A stretch of 64,000 nucleotides of DNA from Halomonas organivorans (GTDB lineage: Bacteria; Pseudomonadota; Gammaproteobacteria; Pseudomonadales; Halomonadaceae): positions 444,931 to 508,930 of the forward strand of contig NZ_JACHXM010000001.1 in assembly GCF_014192055.1 (NCBI RefSeq). Reading direction: 5' to 3'. How positions within the stretch are numbered: the first letter of the stretch is position 1; every line of letters begins with the position of its first letter. Below, piece by piece: positions 43,057 to 51,518 of this stretch. The notes below the pieces were generated by a model, which had not been told where the DNA came from, ran no database searches, and saw only the letters and a program-made list of their open reading frames with translations. A program made the position numbers and the translations under genes.

Positions 43057-43529
43057 TTCATCACCACTCGTTTCAAACTATCGAAGACATCCATCAGCAG
43101 AGCCAGGCAGAAGGCGGAGAAGCCGAGGGCTACCAGATAGATCATCGGATAGAGGAGTAACCGCAGCGTCTGGGAGGTCATGCCACGCTGCATGGCCCCA
43201 TAGCCGTACTCCCAGAGCTTGATGGCCACCATGCTGAAGAACAGCAGACTCACCGATGCCACCAGGGCCTGGAGCACCGCCTGGAACCGAACGGGAAACC
43301 GCGCCACCAGGATGTCCAGCTCCACATGGGCCTTGTTCAGCTGGGCATGGGCAAGGGAAAACGCGACCACCACCGCGGTCAGCCAGCCGACGACCTCGGT
43401 CGTACCGCCGAAGGACGACGTTACCTGGCGCATGACGATATTGATGGCGACCAGGGCAACGATGGCTAACAGGGCCAGGCCGGCCCCAAGCAGCAAGACG
43501 CGACTGATCAGTAGATTACATCGATACAT
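43053..43529 (-). CDS. TRAP transporter small permease DctQ (second system)
   Basis: 158 residues and four membrane helices. The conserved small-subunit segment EVVGWLTAVVVAFSLAHAQL, then NKAHVELDILVARFP (about 65-80), is clear. It ends in an ATGA overlap with the large permease and lies 73 bp after the binding protein. Confidence 0.88.
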   Translation of the reverse strand: MYRCNLLISRVLLLGAGLALLAIVALVAINIVMRQVTSSFGGTTEVVGWLTAVVVAFSLAHAQLNKAHVELDILVARFPVRFQAVLQALVASVSLLFFSMVAIKLWEYGYGAMQRGMTSQTLRLLLYPMIYLVALGFSAFCLALLMDVFDSLKRVVMK

Positions 43530-43602
43530 AGGACGAATGCCTCGCAGGGTCGGTCACTTCCGGCAGCGACGTGCTCGCCGCCGGTCCCGTGCTCCTCGCA
43601 CC

Positions 43603-44655
43603 TCAGGGCTGACGATACTTCTCGACCAGCTCCTGCATGCGCGAGTGGAACGCCACGGCGGGCAGGCCCATCTCGGCCACCTTCGTCAGGCGCGCCTCGT
43701 TGATGGGTTCCAGGCGTTCAGACCAACGCTCCGCCTCCTCGTCACTCAGCGCGAGGGTCTCGACGCCGTGACTCTCGGCGGCCCAGGCCAGCGACTCTTC
43801 GATATGACTATCCAGATAATCACCGGCGAAGTGCGCCATCTCGCCTCCCAGCTCGTCGATCACCTGTCGTACATCCTCGGGAAGAGACTCCCAGCGCTGA
43901 CGACTCATGACAGCGACCATGACAACGTTGGTCAGTGGATAGTCGGTGACATACTGAACACTGCGTGCATATTGCAGGTCCATCAGAGTCTCGCGAGAAC
44001 CGACATATCCATTTACCACTCCAGCCTGGAGGGCCTCACCGGTCTCGGCTTGAGATAACCCCACGGGGACACCACCCAGTGCCTCCATCACTTCGGTACT
44101 GTCACCGGGAACACGGATCTCCTGACCCTGGAGGTCGTCCAGAGAGGTCACGGGATTTCGGGTATGGAGATAGCCCGGCTCGGACGTAAAGGCGGTAATG
44201 ACCTTGAAGTCCTCGAGGCCCAGCTGGTCGGCGGGGAACTCCTGTGTCAGGTCGTACACCACCTGGCTTGCGACCGTGGAATCAACATCGATCCCCGTCA
44301 GATTGCCGGCCAGATTGAGCAAGGGGAAACGTGCCGGCTCATAAGAAGTCGCGGAGAGGCCAATGTCGGCGACACCGCTCAGCACGCCGTCATACATGTT
44401 ACCAGCGGACAGCAGAGTGCCACCCGGGAAAGTATTTACCGAAACGCGGCCGTCGGTGCGACGCTCCAGCTCCTCGGCCCAGTGCTCCATCTGCACAGCG
44501 GGAAAGGTCTGGGCGGGAGCGAAAAAGGCATAGTTGAGGGTGATCTCACTAGCGGCGGCACTGCCAGCGAAGAGCGAGCCAGCCATCAGCCCACTCAGGC
44601 AAGCGGCGCCTGTCAGGCGCCTGGAGATCGTGGTCACGGTCTGCTGCGTTGTCAT
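43603..44655 (-). CDS. TRAP transporter substrate-binding protein DctP (second system)
   Basis: 350 residues. The signal peptide spans about 1-35 (ending AGSAAASE). The mature part starts LNYAFFAPAQTFPAVQMEHW and contains TFPGGTLLSAGNMYDGVLSG, the arginine-bearing GQEIRVPGDSTEVMEALGG, then GEALQAGVVNGYVGSRETL. It is a close paralogue of the orphan binding protein at 46434. The ATG at 44655, with GAGAGGTG upstream, is preferred over an in-frame GTG 9 nt earlier. A copy of the shared island motif lies 59 bp upstream. Confidence 0.9.
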   Translation of the reverse strand: MTTQQTVTTISRRLTGAACLSGLMAGSLFAGSAAASEITLNYAFFAPAQTFPAVQMEHWAEELERRTDGRVSVNTFPGGTLLSAGNMYDGVLSGVADIGLSATSYEPARFPLLNLAGNLTGIDVDSTVASQVVYDLTQEFPADQLGLEDFKVITAFTSEPGYLHTRNPVTSLDDLQGQEIRVPGDSTEVMEALGGVPVGLSQAETGEALQAGVVNGYVGSRETLMDLQYARSVQYVTDYPLTNVVMVAVMSRQRWESLPEDVRQVIDELGGEMAHFAGDYLDSHIEESLAWAAESHGVETLALSDEEAERWSERLEPINEARLTKVAEMGLPAVAFHSRMQELVEKYRQP

Positions 44656-44955
44656 GGGTTCCACCTCTCGTTTGTTGTTGTGTCGGATGCTTTGGCATCA
44701 CATACACTCAATATCACATGAAATTTCAAACAAAACCACACGGATTCGATCGATTTTGCCTTAAGTCTAATCCCGAGTTCCTTAAGCGATAAGGAGGCCA
44801 ATAAATAAAATTTTCTTTAATTACAGAATATTAAGGTAGAGCCCGTCATCCTGCTGCCAACCATCTGGCACCACTATCGCCCCTAGCGGGCCCCGAAGCG
44901 CTCGGGTAGTGCAGGCATAAAACCCGACGGCACCACCAATACCTGATAGTCACCG
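44656..44955. other. AT-rich 300-bp spacer without a gene
   Basis: It holds the promoter region for the second TRAP operon and the 3' flank of the porin gene. Apart from the TCACATGAAATTT motif, only a weak CCCGA/TCGGG hairpin is visible (about 44892-44910). No coding signal is convincing on either strand. Confidence 0.7.
44714..44726. promoter_or_regulatory. Shared island motif TCACATGAAATTT, copy 2 (second TRAP operon)
   Basis: The 13-bp core is extended here: ATATCACATGAAATTTCAA (44711-44729) is identical over 19 bp to copy 3 at 49964-49982. It lies 59 bp upstream of the DctP start. Confidence 0.6.
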
Positions 44956-46020
44956 CTAGAACCTATACATGGCCATCAGCTCGACTTGCTGGCCGCCCGG
45001 GCGCAGCGGCATGGTGAGCGCGTTGCGATCACGCCACTCGATGCCGAGGTCCAGGCCCGGCAGGTAGGTGTAGATCAGGTTGACGTTGGTCACCTGCAGG
45101 GTGTCGTCCTCCACTGCCGGCGATACCTCATCGGCGGTCACCTGCCCGTAGCGCACGTTGCCACTCAGTCGCTCGGTAAAGCGGTGGCTGATACCGGCGG
45201 AAAAGCCTGTCGTGCTGACCAGATCGCCGTTGGCGTCGACTTCTCCCTTGCGTGCGATGCTGCCCGGTGATGCCGCGCCGTTATAGCCCCAGCCGGCTTG
45301 TACGTTATTCCCCTCCCCCGTGTAGCCGCTCAAGGCGACGGAAGTGTCGCCGAAGTTCAGTTTTCCCGCCAGGGAGATCGCGGCGCCGAACTCCGAGTCA
45401 TCCACACCGGTCTCGACTTCCCGGCCGGTGACGGCCAGGTTGAACGCATGCCCTGCCTGGGTTCGATGAGTATATGAGGCCACCATGTCCGGGACGTCGG
45501 CATCGCTGTAGACCGGATCCTGGAAGCTGAAACGGAAACCGCCCGTCGTATAGTGCAGGACCAGGTCGGGCCGCACGACGGCCCCGCTTCCCGCGATGGT
45601 GCCGATGCCCGTGCCATAGAAATCCAGAACCCGAACGTCGAACGGCGCCGATGCATAGAACTGTCCCGTCCATGTCTGGCCAAGCGTCAGGTTGTCGACC
45701 TTGACATAGGCATGGCGCAAGCGCATGGCGTAGCTCGTATCGCTGGTATCGGTGGCATTGTCCCAGAAGTCGCCTTCCACGAAGGCCGTGACATCATGCC
45801 CCTCGATCTCTCGGTCCACCTTGAAGTTAAGCCGAGACTGGCGGGCAGAACCATCGAAGTACCTGTCCCCACCGTCGGGGTCGGTGAAAATACCTTCCGC
45901 CTTGACATAGCCACCGACGCTGAATGTCGTTCCGTCAACCTCCGCGATCTCCAGGGCATGAACCTGGGAAGACATGGAGGCGACGGCCACGGCGAGTGCG
46001 AGCTTGTTATTGAATGTCAT
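44956..46020 (-). CDS. Outer-membrane porin (DcaP-like)
   Basis: 354 residues. A signal peptide (MTFNNKLALAVAVASMSSQV, cleaved after VHA) precedes a beta-rich protein with alternating aromatic/polar strands. It starts with a VGGYVKAEGIFTDPDGGDRY strand and ends in phenylalanine (MAMYRF), the outer-membrane assembly signal. The strand LRHAYVKVDNLTLGQTWTGQ recalls DcaP-type porins, which pass dicarboxylic and aromatic acids. It is placed between TRAP genes, so it would admit the island's substrates to the periplasm. An upstream in-frame start is possible, but the signal peptide supports 46020. Confidence 0.82.
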   Translation of the reverse strand: MTFNNKLALAVAVASMSSQVHALEIAEVDGTTFSVGGYVKAEGIFTDPDGGDRYFDGSARQSRLNFKVDREIEGHDVTAFVEGDFWDNATDTSDTSYAMRLRHAYVKVDNLTLGQTWTGQFYASAPFDVRVLDFYGTGIGTIAGSGAVVRPDLVLHYTTGGFRFSFQDPVYSDADVPDMVASYTHRTQAGHAFNLAVTGREVETGVDDSEFGAAISLAGKLNFGDTSVALSGYTGEGNNVQAGWGYNGAASPGSIARKGEVDANGDLVSTTGFSAGISHRFTERLSGNVRYGQVTADEVSPAVEDDTLQVTNVNLIYTYLPGLDLGIEWRDRNALTMPLRPGGQQVELMAMYRF

Positions 46021-46433
46021 CGCTGCGTTGCTCCGTATTGTTGTCATGCTGAAAGGCTCGAGAGCCATCGAGCCATAAAAGGGGGCATCCCCGGGTAAAA
46101 AAATCGTTCCCTGCCGTGCTCCTGCCTCGCTCGCGAGATGGCGCCTCGACGAGGCTTCACCCCATCTTCACGACTAGCGCCACCTTGGGGCGCCCGCCGT
46201 GTAGCCGATCCCCCAGGGACCACTACTGCCTTTGAGGGAACTTGGCGACGGCCTCGGCAAACGCCGACTCCAGGTCATCCGAGGTGATCACATCGGCGAT
46301 GGCGGAAGTCCGTCATGAGGCCGGTATGAGAAAAGGCGGGGATCTCGGATGTACCGCCATGGCAGTCTCATGCCAGACTCTCATGACTTTCTTATCACAC
46401 GAGGTCCCTTCACCTTTTTCGTATATAGCCAAA
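46021..46433. other. 413-bp spacer with a possible gene remnant
   Basis: No complete gene is seen. The sequence holds the porin promoter region, the 3' flank of the orphan binding protein and a short open stretch on the minus strand (46223-46312) that reads like a protein C-terminus. Confidence 0.6.
46223..46312 (-). pseudogene. Possible C-terminal gene remnant
   Basis: 29 codons bounded by an in-frame TGA at the 5' side and ending in TAG. The translation AIADVITSDDLESAFAEAVA, then KFPQRQ, has the look of a globular protein tail, with helix-forming acidic/alanine-rich composition, and codon use resembles real genes here. No start codon or ribosome site is present. The parent family is not recognised; chance is possible. 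Confidence 0.25.
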
Positions 46434-47483
46434 TCAGGGAGTGCGATACTTCTCCGTCAGCTCGCGCATTCTTTGAGCAAATTCTCGCGCTGGAAGCCCT
46501 TGACCCTCGACATTATCAAGTAGTGTTTCGCTGACCGGGGAAAGGCGATCATTCCAGCGCTCACGCTCTGCTTCGGAAAGTGAAACTATCTCGACGCCCT
46601 GTGTATCTTGCGCCCACTCCAAGGAGTTCTGGATATGATCGTCGAGATAACGACCAGTAAAAGCCGACATTTCTGGCGCCAGGTCATTGATCACGCGACG
46701 AACGTCGTCGGGAAGCGAATCCCATCTATCCCGTGACATCGCCGCAACAAACAATGTATTTGTCAACGGATAGTCGGTTACATACTTGGCCATCCTCGCG
46801 AACTTAAGATCCATCAGCACTTCCCGGGATGCCGCGTAGCCGTCGATGATACCGGACTGCAATGCTTCACCCGCATCCGTCTGAGACATACCGATAGCCG
46901 TTGCGCCTAAAGCCTCAAGAGCAATCGAGTTGTCACCGGATATCCGAATCTCCAGCTCCTCCAAGTCTTCCAGGTTACGTATCGGATCGAGAGTCTGGAG
47001 ATAGGCCGGTTCCGAAGTGAAAGCAGCAATGACCTTTAAATCGTCGAATGCCGGCATATGCTCTTCGAACTCTTGAATCAACTGAAAGGTCATTTGGCTT
47101 GCGACTTCAGAGTTTACCTCCTGGCCAGGCAGAGTGCCGGCCAGATTGAGCAGAGGAAATCGCCCAGGCTCGTAGGAAGTGGCCGACAGACCAATGTCCG
47201 CCACGCCACTCAATACGCCGTCGTACATATTATTGGCCGTCAGCAAGGTTCCCCCTGGAAAAAGATTCACCGAGACGAGGCCGTCAGTTCGATCCTCCAC
47301 CTCCTCGGCCCAGTGCTTCATCTGCACAGCTGGAAAACTCTGTGCGGGGGCGAAGAAGGCGTAATTCAGAACAACACTTTCTTGAGCCTGAACGACCCCT
47401 TGGCCTGTCAACAGAGCACCTAATCCCATGAATGAGGCGAACAGCCTGGCCCGATTATTTGTCGCTTGTATAATTGTTTTCAT
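46434..47483 (-). CDS. Orphan TRAP-type substrate-binding protein
   Basis: 349 residues. The signal peptide ends about residue 33 (GVVQAQE). It is strongly similar to the binding protein at 43603: LNYAFFAPAQSFPAVQMKHW, NMYDGVLSGVADIGLSATSY and RFPLLNLAG are shared. No permease genes accompany it, so it may deliver a related ligand to the DctQM pair at 41767-43529. It is followed downstream by the porin gene and preceded by two dehydrogenase genes on the same strand, 21 bp away, suggesting that a metabolic substrate is shared with them. Confidence 0.88.
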   Translation of the reverse strand: MKTIIQATNNRARLFASFMGLGALLTGQGVVQAQESVVLNYAFFAPAQSFPAVQMKHWAEEVEDRTDGLVSVNLFPGGTLLTANNMYDGVLSGVADIGLSATSYEPGRFPLLNLAGTLPGQEVNSEVASQMTFQLIQEFEEHMPAFDDLKVIAAFTSEPAYLQTLDPIRNLEDLEELEIRISGDNSIALEALGATAIGMSQTDAGEALQSGIIDGYAASREVLMDLKFARMAKYVTDYPLTNTLFVAAMSRDRWDSLPDDVRRVINDLAPEMSAFTGRYLDDHIQNSLEWAQDTQGVEIVSLSEAERERWNDRLSPVSETLLDNVEGQGLPAREFAQRMRELTEKYRTP

Positions 47484-47504
47484 CGCAAGTTCCTCGTTGT
47501 TTCA

Positions 47505-48488
47505 TCAACCGCCCGGAGTAGCGACCACGGGTAGCAACTGAGTCAGACGAAGGCGCTCGAGAAAGTCATCTGAGCGATAACGACGCCGTTCAGCAAGATC
47601 GACGCCGGCGTAGTCAAAGAAACCACGACCGTCGCGGAATCCACGACGCTCCTCGAGCATATTGGCATGAATTACTTCAGGCGCCCGGAAGCGTTCATCG
47701 AGGGCGTCACTAAGATAGTTAGAAGCATAATAGAGGATATCTCCGCCACCCCAATCAATGAACTCCAGCACACCCAGCACCGAGTAGCGAAGCCCAAACC
47801 CAGTGCGAATGGCAGTATCGATATCATTGGCACTGGCCACTCCCTCCTCCACCATTCTCGCGGCCTCATTCATAATCAGCACTTGAAGACGCGGCACGAT
47901 ATAGCCCGGCGAGGCGTTGCATAGCACTGGAACCTTGCCTATGGCCTTGAGGCTCTCGAATAGGGAGTCAATGGCCACCTTTCCAGTGATGGCTCCCTTA
48001 CTCACCTCCACCAACGGCATCAGATGAGCCGGGTTGAGCCAATGAGCATTCATAAAGCGCTCGGGGCGGCTAACCATCTCGGCCAACTCGGTGACCAGGA
48101 AGGTCGAGGTCGTAGAGGCGATCACCGTATCGTCGCTGAAATGTCGACTGGCCCACCCGAGAGCTTCCGACTTGATTTCCTTGACTTCGGGAAGCGCCTC
48201 GAAAGCGAGTTTGATATCATCCCACACCAGGTCTTTCTGGTTGTGCCTGACCAGGCTAAGTCGCGACATGATGATATCTATATCGCCCGAACCGACGATC
48301 CTTCTATCCTCGAGATAAGCCAACTCTTCACGCAGCCTATCGACGATGGCAGCGTAATAGACTTCGCGCGCATCGGAGTCTCGCTTCTTGAAGTCGACCA
48401 TCACCACATCCCGACCTGCCAGCATGTATGCAAGCGCGATACCCTCCCCCATGCGTCCAGAACCCAGTACAGAAATTCGCTCGGTCAT
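47505..48488 (-). CDS. 3-hydroxyacyl-CoA dehydrogenase-family oxidoreductase
   Basis: 327 residues. The Rossmann motif GSGRMGEGIA is at residues 9-18, with an aspartate at the end of beta-2 (VVMVDF) for NAD. The STTSTFLVTELAEMVSRPER, then FMNAHWLNPAHLMPLVEV, region carries the His-Asn pair of the catalytic site, and NASPGYIVPRLQ follows. It is single-domain and resembles 3-hydroxybutyryl-CoA or L-carnitine/L-gulonate dehydrogenases. The true substrate is unknown. It lies 25 bp after the opine dehydrogenase-like gene and 21 bp before the orphan binding protein, so the three form an operon. Confidence 0.87.
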   Translation of the reverse strand: MTERISVLGSGRMGEGIALAYMLAGRDVVMVDFKKRDSDAREVYYAAIVDRLREELAYLEDRRIVGSGDIDIIMSRLSLVRHNQKDLVWDDIKLAFEALPEVKEIKSEALGWASRHFSDDTVIASTTSTFLVTELAEMVSRPERFMNAHWLNPAHLMPLVEVSKGAITGKVAIDSLFESLKAIGKVPVLCNASPGYIVPRLQVLIMNEAARMVEEGVASANDIDTAIRTGFGLRYSVLGVLEFIDWGGGDILYYASNYLSDALDERFRAPEVIHANMLEERRGFRDGRGFFDYAGVDLAERRRYRSDDFLERLRLTQLLPVVATPGG

Positions 48489-48513
48489 AACCGCTCTCCT
48501 CGGTCAGAAACTT

Positions 48514-49623
48514 TCATGCACGGGAGCCTTGACCCAGCAACTTCTGCATCGCTTCTTGGGATAGGTCCGCCAACCCCAGCGCCTCCAGGGTACGACCCTC
48601 GGCGTAGAGGTCTCGACCGGTGATCGCCGAGGCCAGGTTCAGCAGCCCTTCCGCGACCGGCGTGGCTTGCCCTGCCCAACGACCGACAGAGACGATGAAA
48701 GAGAGACCCAAGCGGGTGTCCTCCAGCATGTACCGGTGACTCTGAAGGTCGATGTTTTCACGCCAATCGCCGCTATCGGTGAGCTTGCCGTGGGCACCTC
48801 GACCGTACATCCATTCTTCACCATCACTGGCATAATGGTTAGCAAGCGGGAAGTGAGAAGGGCCATACCCCAGTGCTTCGCGCACAGCGATACGTTCACC
48901 GTCCAGCCTGGAAGTGACGCTACGGATCGAGGACTGAGTACCTTCGTTGTGAATGTCCCAAGCGTCGAAATGCTGCAGAGGGCCGGCGTTCATCATGATC
49001 AGCGGTGGATGAATAACGGGACCCGCATTCATTAGCGCACCACTCAAAGCATCCTCGATGGGCTCGACGCTGGGATAGGCCTTGCCAAGAAGGCTAAAGG
49101 CGTGGTCCGACAACGCGCTGGGAAATACTCCAGTCGGTAGTCGTGTAGCGTAGACGCTGATAACGACGCGATTCGGCCCGTGCTTGCGCGCCAGGTAGGG
49201 CAGTGTGCCTGTTTCGCAGAACGCCACACGACTCTGATTGCCGGAATCGCGCATGGCCTGGTAGAACAGATAGCTACCGAAGGTCCCCGGTGGCAAAAAC
49301 ACCACCTGGTCGTCCTTGAATAGCGGGGCCATCTGTTTTGCCAGGCTCTCGTGAGTGGTCGAAGGTAGCGGCATGACCAACAACTGAGCATGTTCCACTG
49401 CGGCTGCCAAATCATCTGTCAGGGTCAGCTCTCCCCGTCCCCCGCCGACGGGAATACGTCGCTCGCCTTTGACGTCTTTGACGTCTATGCCTCCCAGCTC
49501 TTTCAGTTCCCTCAACGCCTCACCATCTCGCCGCCACAGCACGACATCGAAGCCTTTCTCGACCATCTCCACTGCCGCGGCATAACAGCCATGACCACCA
49601 CCAATTACACTCACCTTCATCAT
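48514..49623 (-). CDS. NAD/NADP octopine/nopaline dehydrogenase-family protein
   Basis: 369 residues. The N-terminal Rossmann domain starts KVSVIGGGHGCYAAAVEMVE. The C-terminal alpha-helical domain carries AGPVIHPPLIMMNAGPLQHF (about 215), which matches the octopine dehydrogenase domain with its conserved histidine. Enzymes of this family reversibly couple amino acids to 2-oxo acids. In an IAA island it might act on an amino-acid conjugate or an indolic 2-oxo acid, but this is speculation. The start at 49623 is chosen because AAGGAC precedes it; the next codon is also ATG. Confidence 0.85.
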   Translation of the reverse strand: MMKVSVIGGGHGCYAAAVEMVEKGFDVVLWRRDGEALRELKELGGIDVKDVKGERRIPVGGGRGELTLTDDLAAAVEHAQLLVMPLPSTTHESLAKQMAPLFKDDQVVFLPPGTFGSYLFYQAMRDSGNQSRVAFCETGTLPYLARKHGPNRVVISVYATRLPTGVFPSALSDHAFSLLGKAYPSVEPIEDALSGALMNAGPVIHPPLIMMNAGPLQHFDAWDIHNEGTQSSIRSVTSRLDGERIAVREALGYGPSHFPLANHYASDGEEWMYGRGAHGKLTDSGDWRENIDLQSHRYMLEDTRLGLSFIVSVGRWAGQATPVAEGLLNLASAITGRDLYAEGRTLEALGLADLSQEAMQKLLGQGSRA

Positions 49624-49788
49624 TTCTCTTGTCCTTTTTCGTTTCTCATGTTTCACAAATGCACAGCGTTGTCTTATTTTTTTAAAACGCGGCACCACCT
49701 AGAGTCCCTGCTCCCACCAAAGCCCTCTAATTAAATCTTCACCAACTATCATCCCAAGCAAAGATAATGGTTCTGGTATTTACGGTTC

Positions 49789-49911
49789 CTACCAGCTGCC
49801 AGGCTTTACCCCGAACTCTTGCTCCATCTTGAAGGCACACATGGTGCTCTGCGGCAATATCGTTAAAAACTGCCAAGTCATCAGATTCCCGCTTATCGAT
49901 AGCTTGGTCAT
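49789..49911 (-). CDS. Small 40-residue reading frame, possible leader or gene remnant
   Basis: 40 residues from an ATG at 49911 with GAGGAG 8 nt upstream, starting MTKLSISGNLMTWQFLTILP and ending FGVKPGSW. It lies 165 bp upstream of the opine dehydrogenase-like gene. The shared island motif is 56 bp before its start, almost the same distance as the motif from the second DctP start. It could be a real small gene, a leader peptide, or the start of a truncated gene. No family is recognised. The rest of 49624-50175 (49624-49788 and 49912-50175) is AT-rich and holds no other convincing gene. Confidence 0.4.
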   Translation of the reverse strand: MTKLSISGNLMTWQFLTILPQSTMCAFKMEQEFGVKPGSW

Positions 49912-49966
49912 GTCGGGGCTCCTCATGATTGTCTTGTATCGGGCATCGATACCTAAAAAGAAAATA

Positions 49967-49979
49967 TCACATGAAATTT
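49967..49979. promoter_or_regulatory. Shared island motif TCACATGAAATTT, copy 3
   Basis: Identical over 19 bp (49964-49982) to the copy at 44711-44729. It lies upstream of the small reading frame and of the opine dehydrogenase / hydroxyacyl-CoA dehydrogenase / binding-protein operon. Confidence 0.55.
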
Positions 49980-50175
49980 CAACCAAATTGATCAGTAATA
50001 GTTAGCCCGTGCCTCAAGACTAGGCTGATGCTATCAATAGAAGGCACTCCATATGCCAACTCACTTAAATTCCTTATATGACAGCTAATTATATATATTC
50101 TTTTTTACTCTCCGGACGCCCCCCGGCACTTTTTGCGTGCCAGGCAGACTTCCTTGCACACGGGCAGTGCATAAC

Positions 50176-51150
50176 TCAGACCTTGGCGGAACCCGCCTGC
50201 TGGCTGGCCTGGTCCTGCTCGTCTTCCTTGGCCCGCGGGCGCTTGTGGCGATGCTGCAGTTCACGGTCCGCAGTCGCCGACAGTTCGACGTCGAACACCA
50301 CCTCGGTGAAGGGGCCTTCGAAGCCGCGTGCTTCGATCGTTGCCGCATCCTCGACTCGCTGCCCGGCGACCACCAGCTCCTCGCGAGTGGCGAAGGCGAA
50401 GTCGTCGAAGGTGTAGGGGTCGCCCGCCAGGTTGATCTGGGTCGTCAGGTGCTGGTGCCCCGGCGCCGAGACAAAGTAGTGGATGTGCGCCGGGCGCTGG
50501 CCGTGGCGGCCCAGGGCCTTGAGCACCTGGTCGGTGGGCGCGCCTTCCGGCACGCCATAGCCGGAGGGAACGATGCTGCGCACCGCGTAGCGACCCTCGG
50601 CGTCGGTGATGATCGAGCGGCGCAGGTTGTACTCGGCCTGCGACGGGTCGAAGAAGGAGTAGCCGCCCTTGGAGTCGGCGTGCCAGATCTCGACCTTGGC
50701 CCCGGCCACCGGCTGGCCGTCGGTGTCGCGCACCTGGCCGGTCAACCACATCGCCTCGCCGTCGCTATCGGTGCCGTCGTCCATGCGCCCGCTGCCCTGC
50801 AGCTCCGGGGCGCCGGCCACGTACAGCGGGCCCTCGATGGTGCGCGGCGTGCCACCGGTGCGGCCGGCCTCGGCGTCGGCCGCGTCCATGCGCATGTCCA
50901 GGTAGTGGTCGAAGCCGAGCCCCGGGGCCAGCAGGCCGAACTGGGTGCCCTGGCCGAGCGCGTTGAGCACGCTGACGCTGCTCCAGAACTCCTCGGGGCT
51001 GACGTCGAAATCGTCGATCAGCCGATACAGGTCGGAGAGCAGGCGATGCAGGATCTGCTTGGCGCGCTCGTTGCCGCCGTCCTGCTCGAAGCCGCTGACG
51101 GCCTTGAGAAAGTCCTGAACCTCGGGGGTATCGAAAATCTTCACGGTCAT
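50176..51150 (-). CDS. catA: Catechol 1,2-dioxygenase CatA
   Basis: 324 residues. It is an intradiol dioxygenase with the Fe(III) ligands visible: tyrosines in IEGPLYVAGAPE and VPSGYGVPEG and the two histidines of RPAHIHYFVSAPGHQHL. The N-terminal helical linker domain (about 1-95) is present. It cleaves catechol to cis,cis-muconate. The extra charged C-terminal tail (HRHKRPRAKEDEQDQASQQ) is unusual for CatA. It is the last gene of catBCA, and it should consume the catechol made by the Iac enzymes. The start at 51150 has GAGGA upstream. Confidence 0.95.
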   Translation of the reverse strand: MTVKIFDTPEVQDFLKAVSGFEQDGGNERAKQILHRLLSDLYRLIDDFDVSPEEFWSSVSVLNALGQGTQFGLLAPGLGFDHYLDMRMDAADAEAGRTGGTPRTIEGPLYVAGAPELQGSGRMDDGTDSDGEAMWLTGQVRDTDGQPVAGAKVEIWHADSKGGYSFFDPSQAEYNLRRSIITDAEGRYAVRSIVPSGYGVPEGAPTDQVLKALGRHGQRPAHIHYFVSAPGHQHLTTQINLAGDPYTFDDFAFATREELVVAGQRVEDAATIEARGFEGPFTEVVFDVELSATADRELQHRHKRPRAKEDEQDQASQQAGSAKV

Positions 51151-51197
51151 GCTGGCGTCCTCATGGTTGTTATAGCGAGTCATCGATGAACGGCGTA

Positions 51198-51488
51198 TCA
51201 GCTGTCGTCGTCACGGATCGACGAGGGATGGCGGCACAGCGGCTTGACGGCGATCTCCATGTAGGGGAACAGCGGCAGGTGGGAGACCAGCTCCTGCAGC
51301 TCGGCGTTGTCCTCGACGTCGAAGATGCTGACGTTCGAATAGCTGCCGGCCACCCGCCACAGGTGGCGCCACTTGCCGGCGCGCTGCAGCTCCTGGGAGT
51401 AAGCCTTCTCGGTCGCCTTGATCTCGGCGGCCTGCTCGGCGGGCATCTCCGGCGGCAGTTTCACGGTCATTTCCACCTGGAAGAGCAT
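51198..51488 (-). CDS. catC: Muconolactone delta-isomerase CatC
   Basis: 96 residues, standard CatC length. MLFQVEMTVKLPPEMPAEQA, EKAYSQELQRAGKWRHLWRV and FDVEDNAELQELVSHLPLFP are diagnostic. It converts muconolactone to 3-oxoadipate enol-lactone. It lies between catB and catA with 30- and 47-bp gaps. No catD or beta-ketoadipate genes follow, so later steps must be encoded elsewhere. Confidence 0.95.
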   Translation of the reverse strand: MLFQVEMTVKLPPEMPAEQAAEIKATEKAYSQELQRAGKWRHLWRVAGSYSNVSIFDVEDNAELQELVSHLPLFPYMEIAVKPLCRHPSSIRDDDS

Positions 51489-51518
51489 GGGAATCTCCTT
51501 GGCTGGGCTGGGCGCGGC

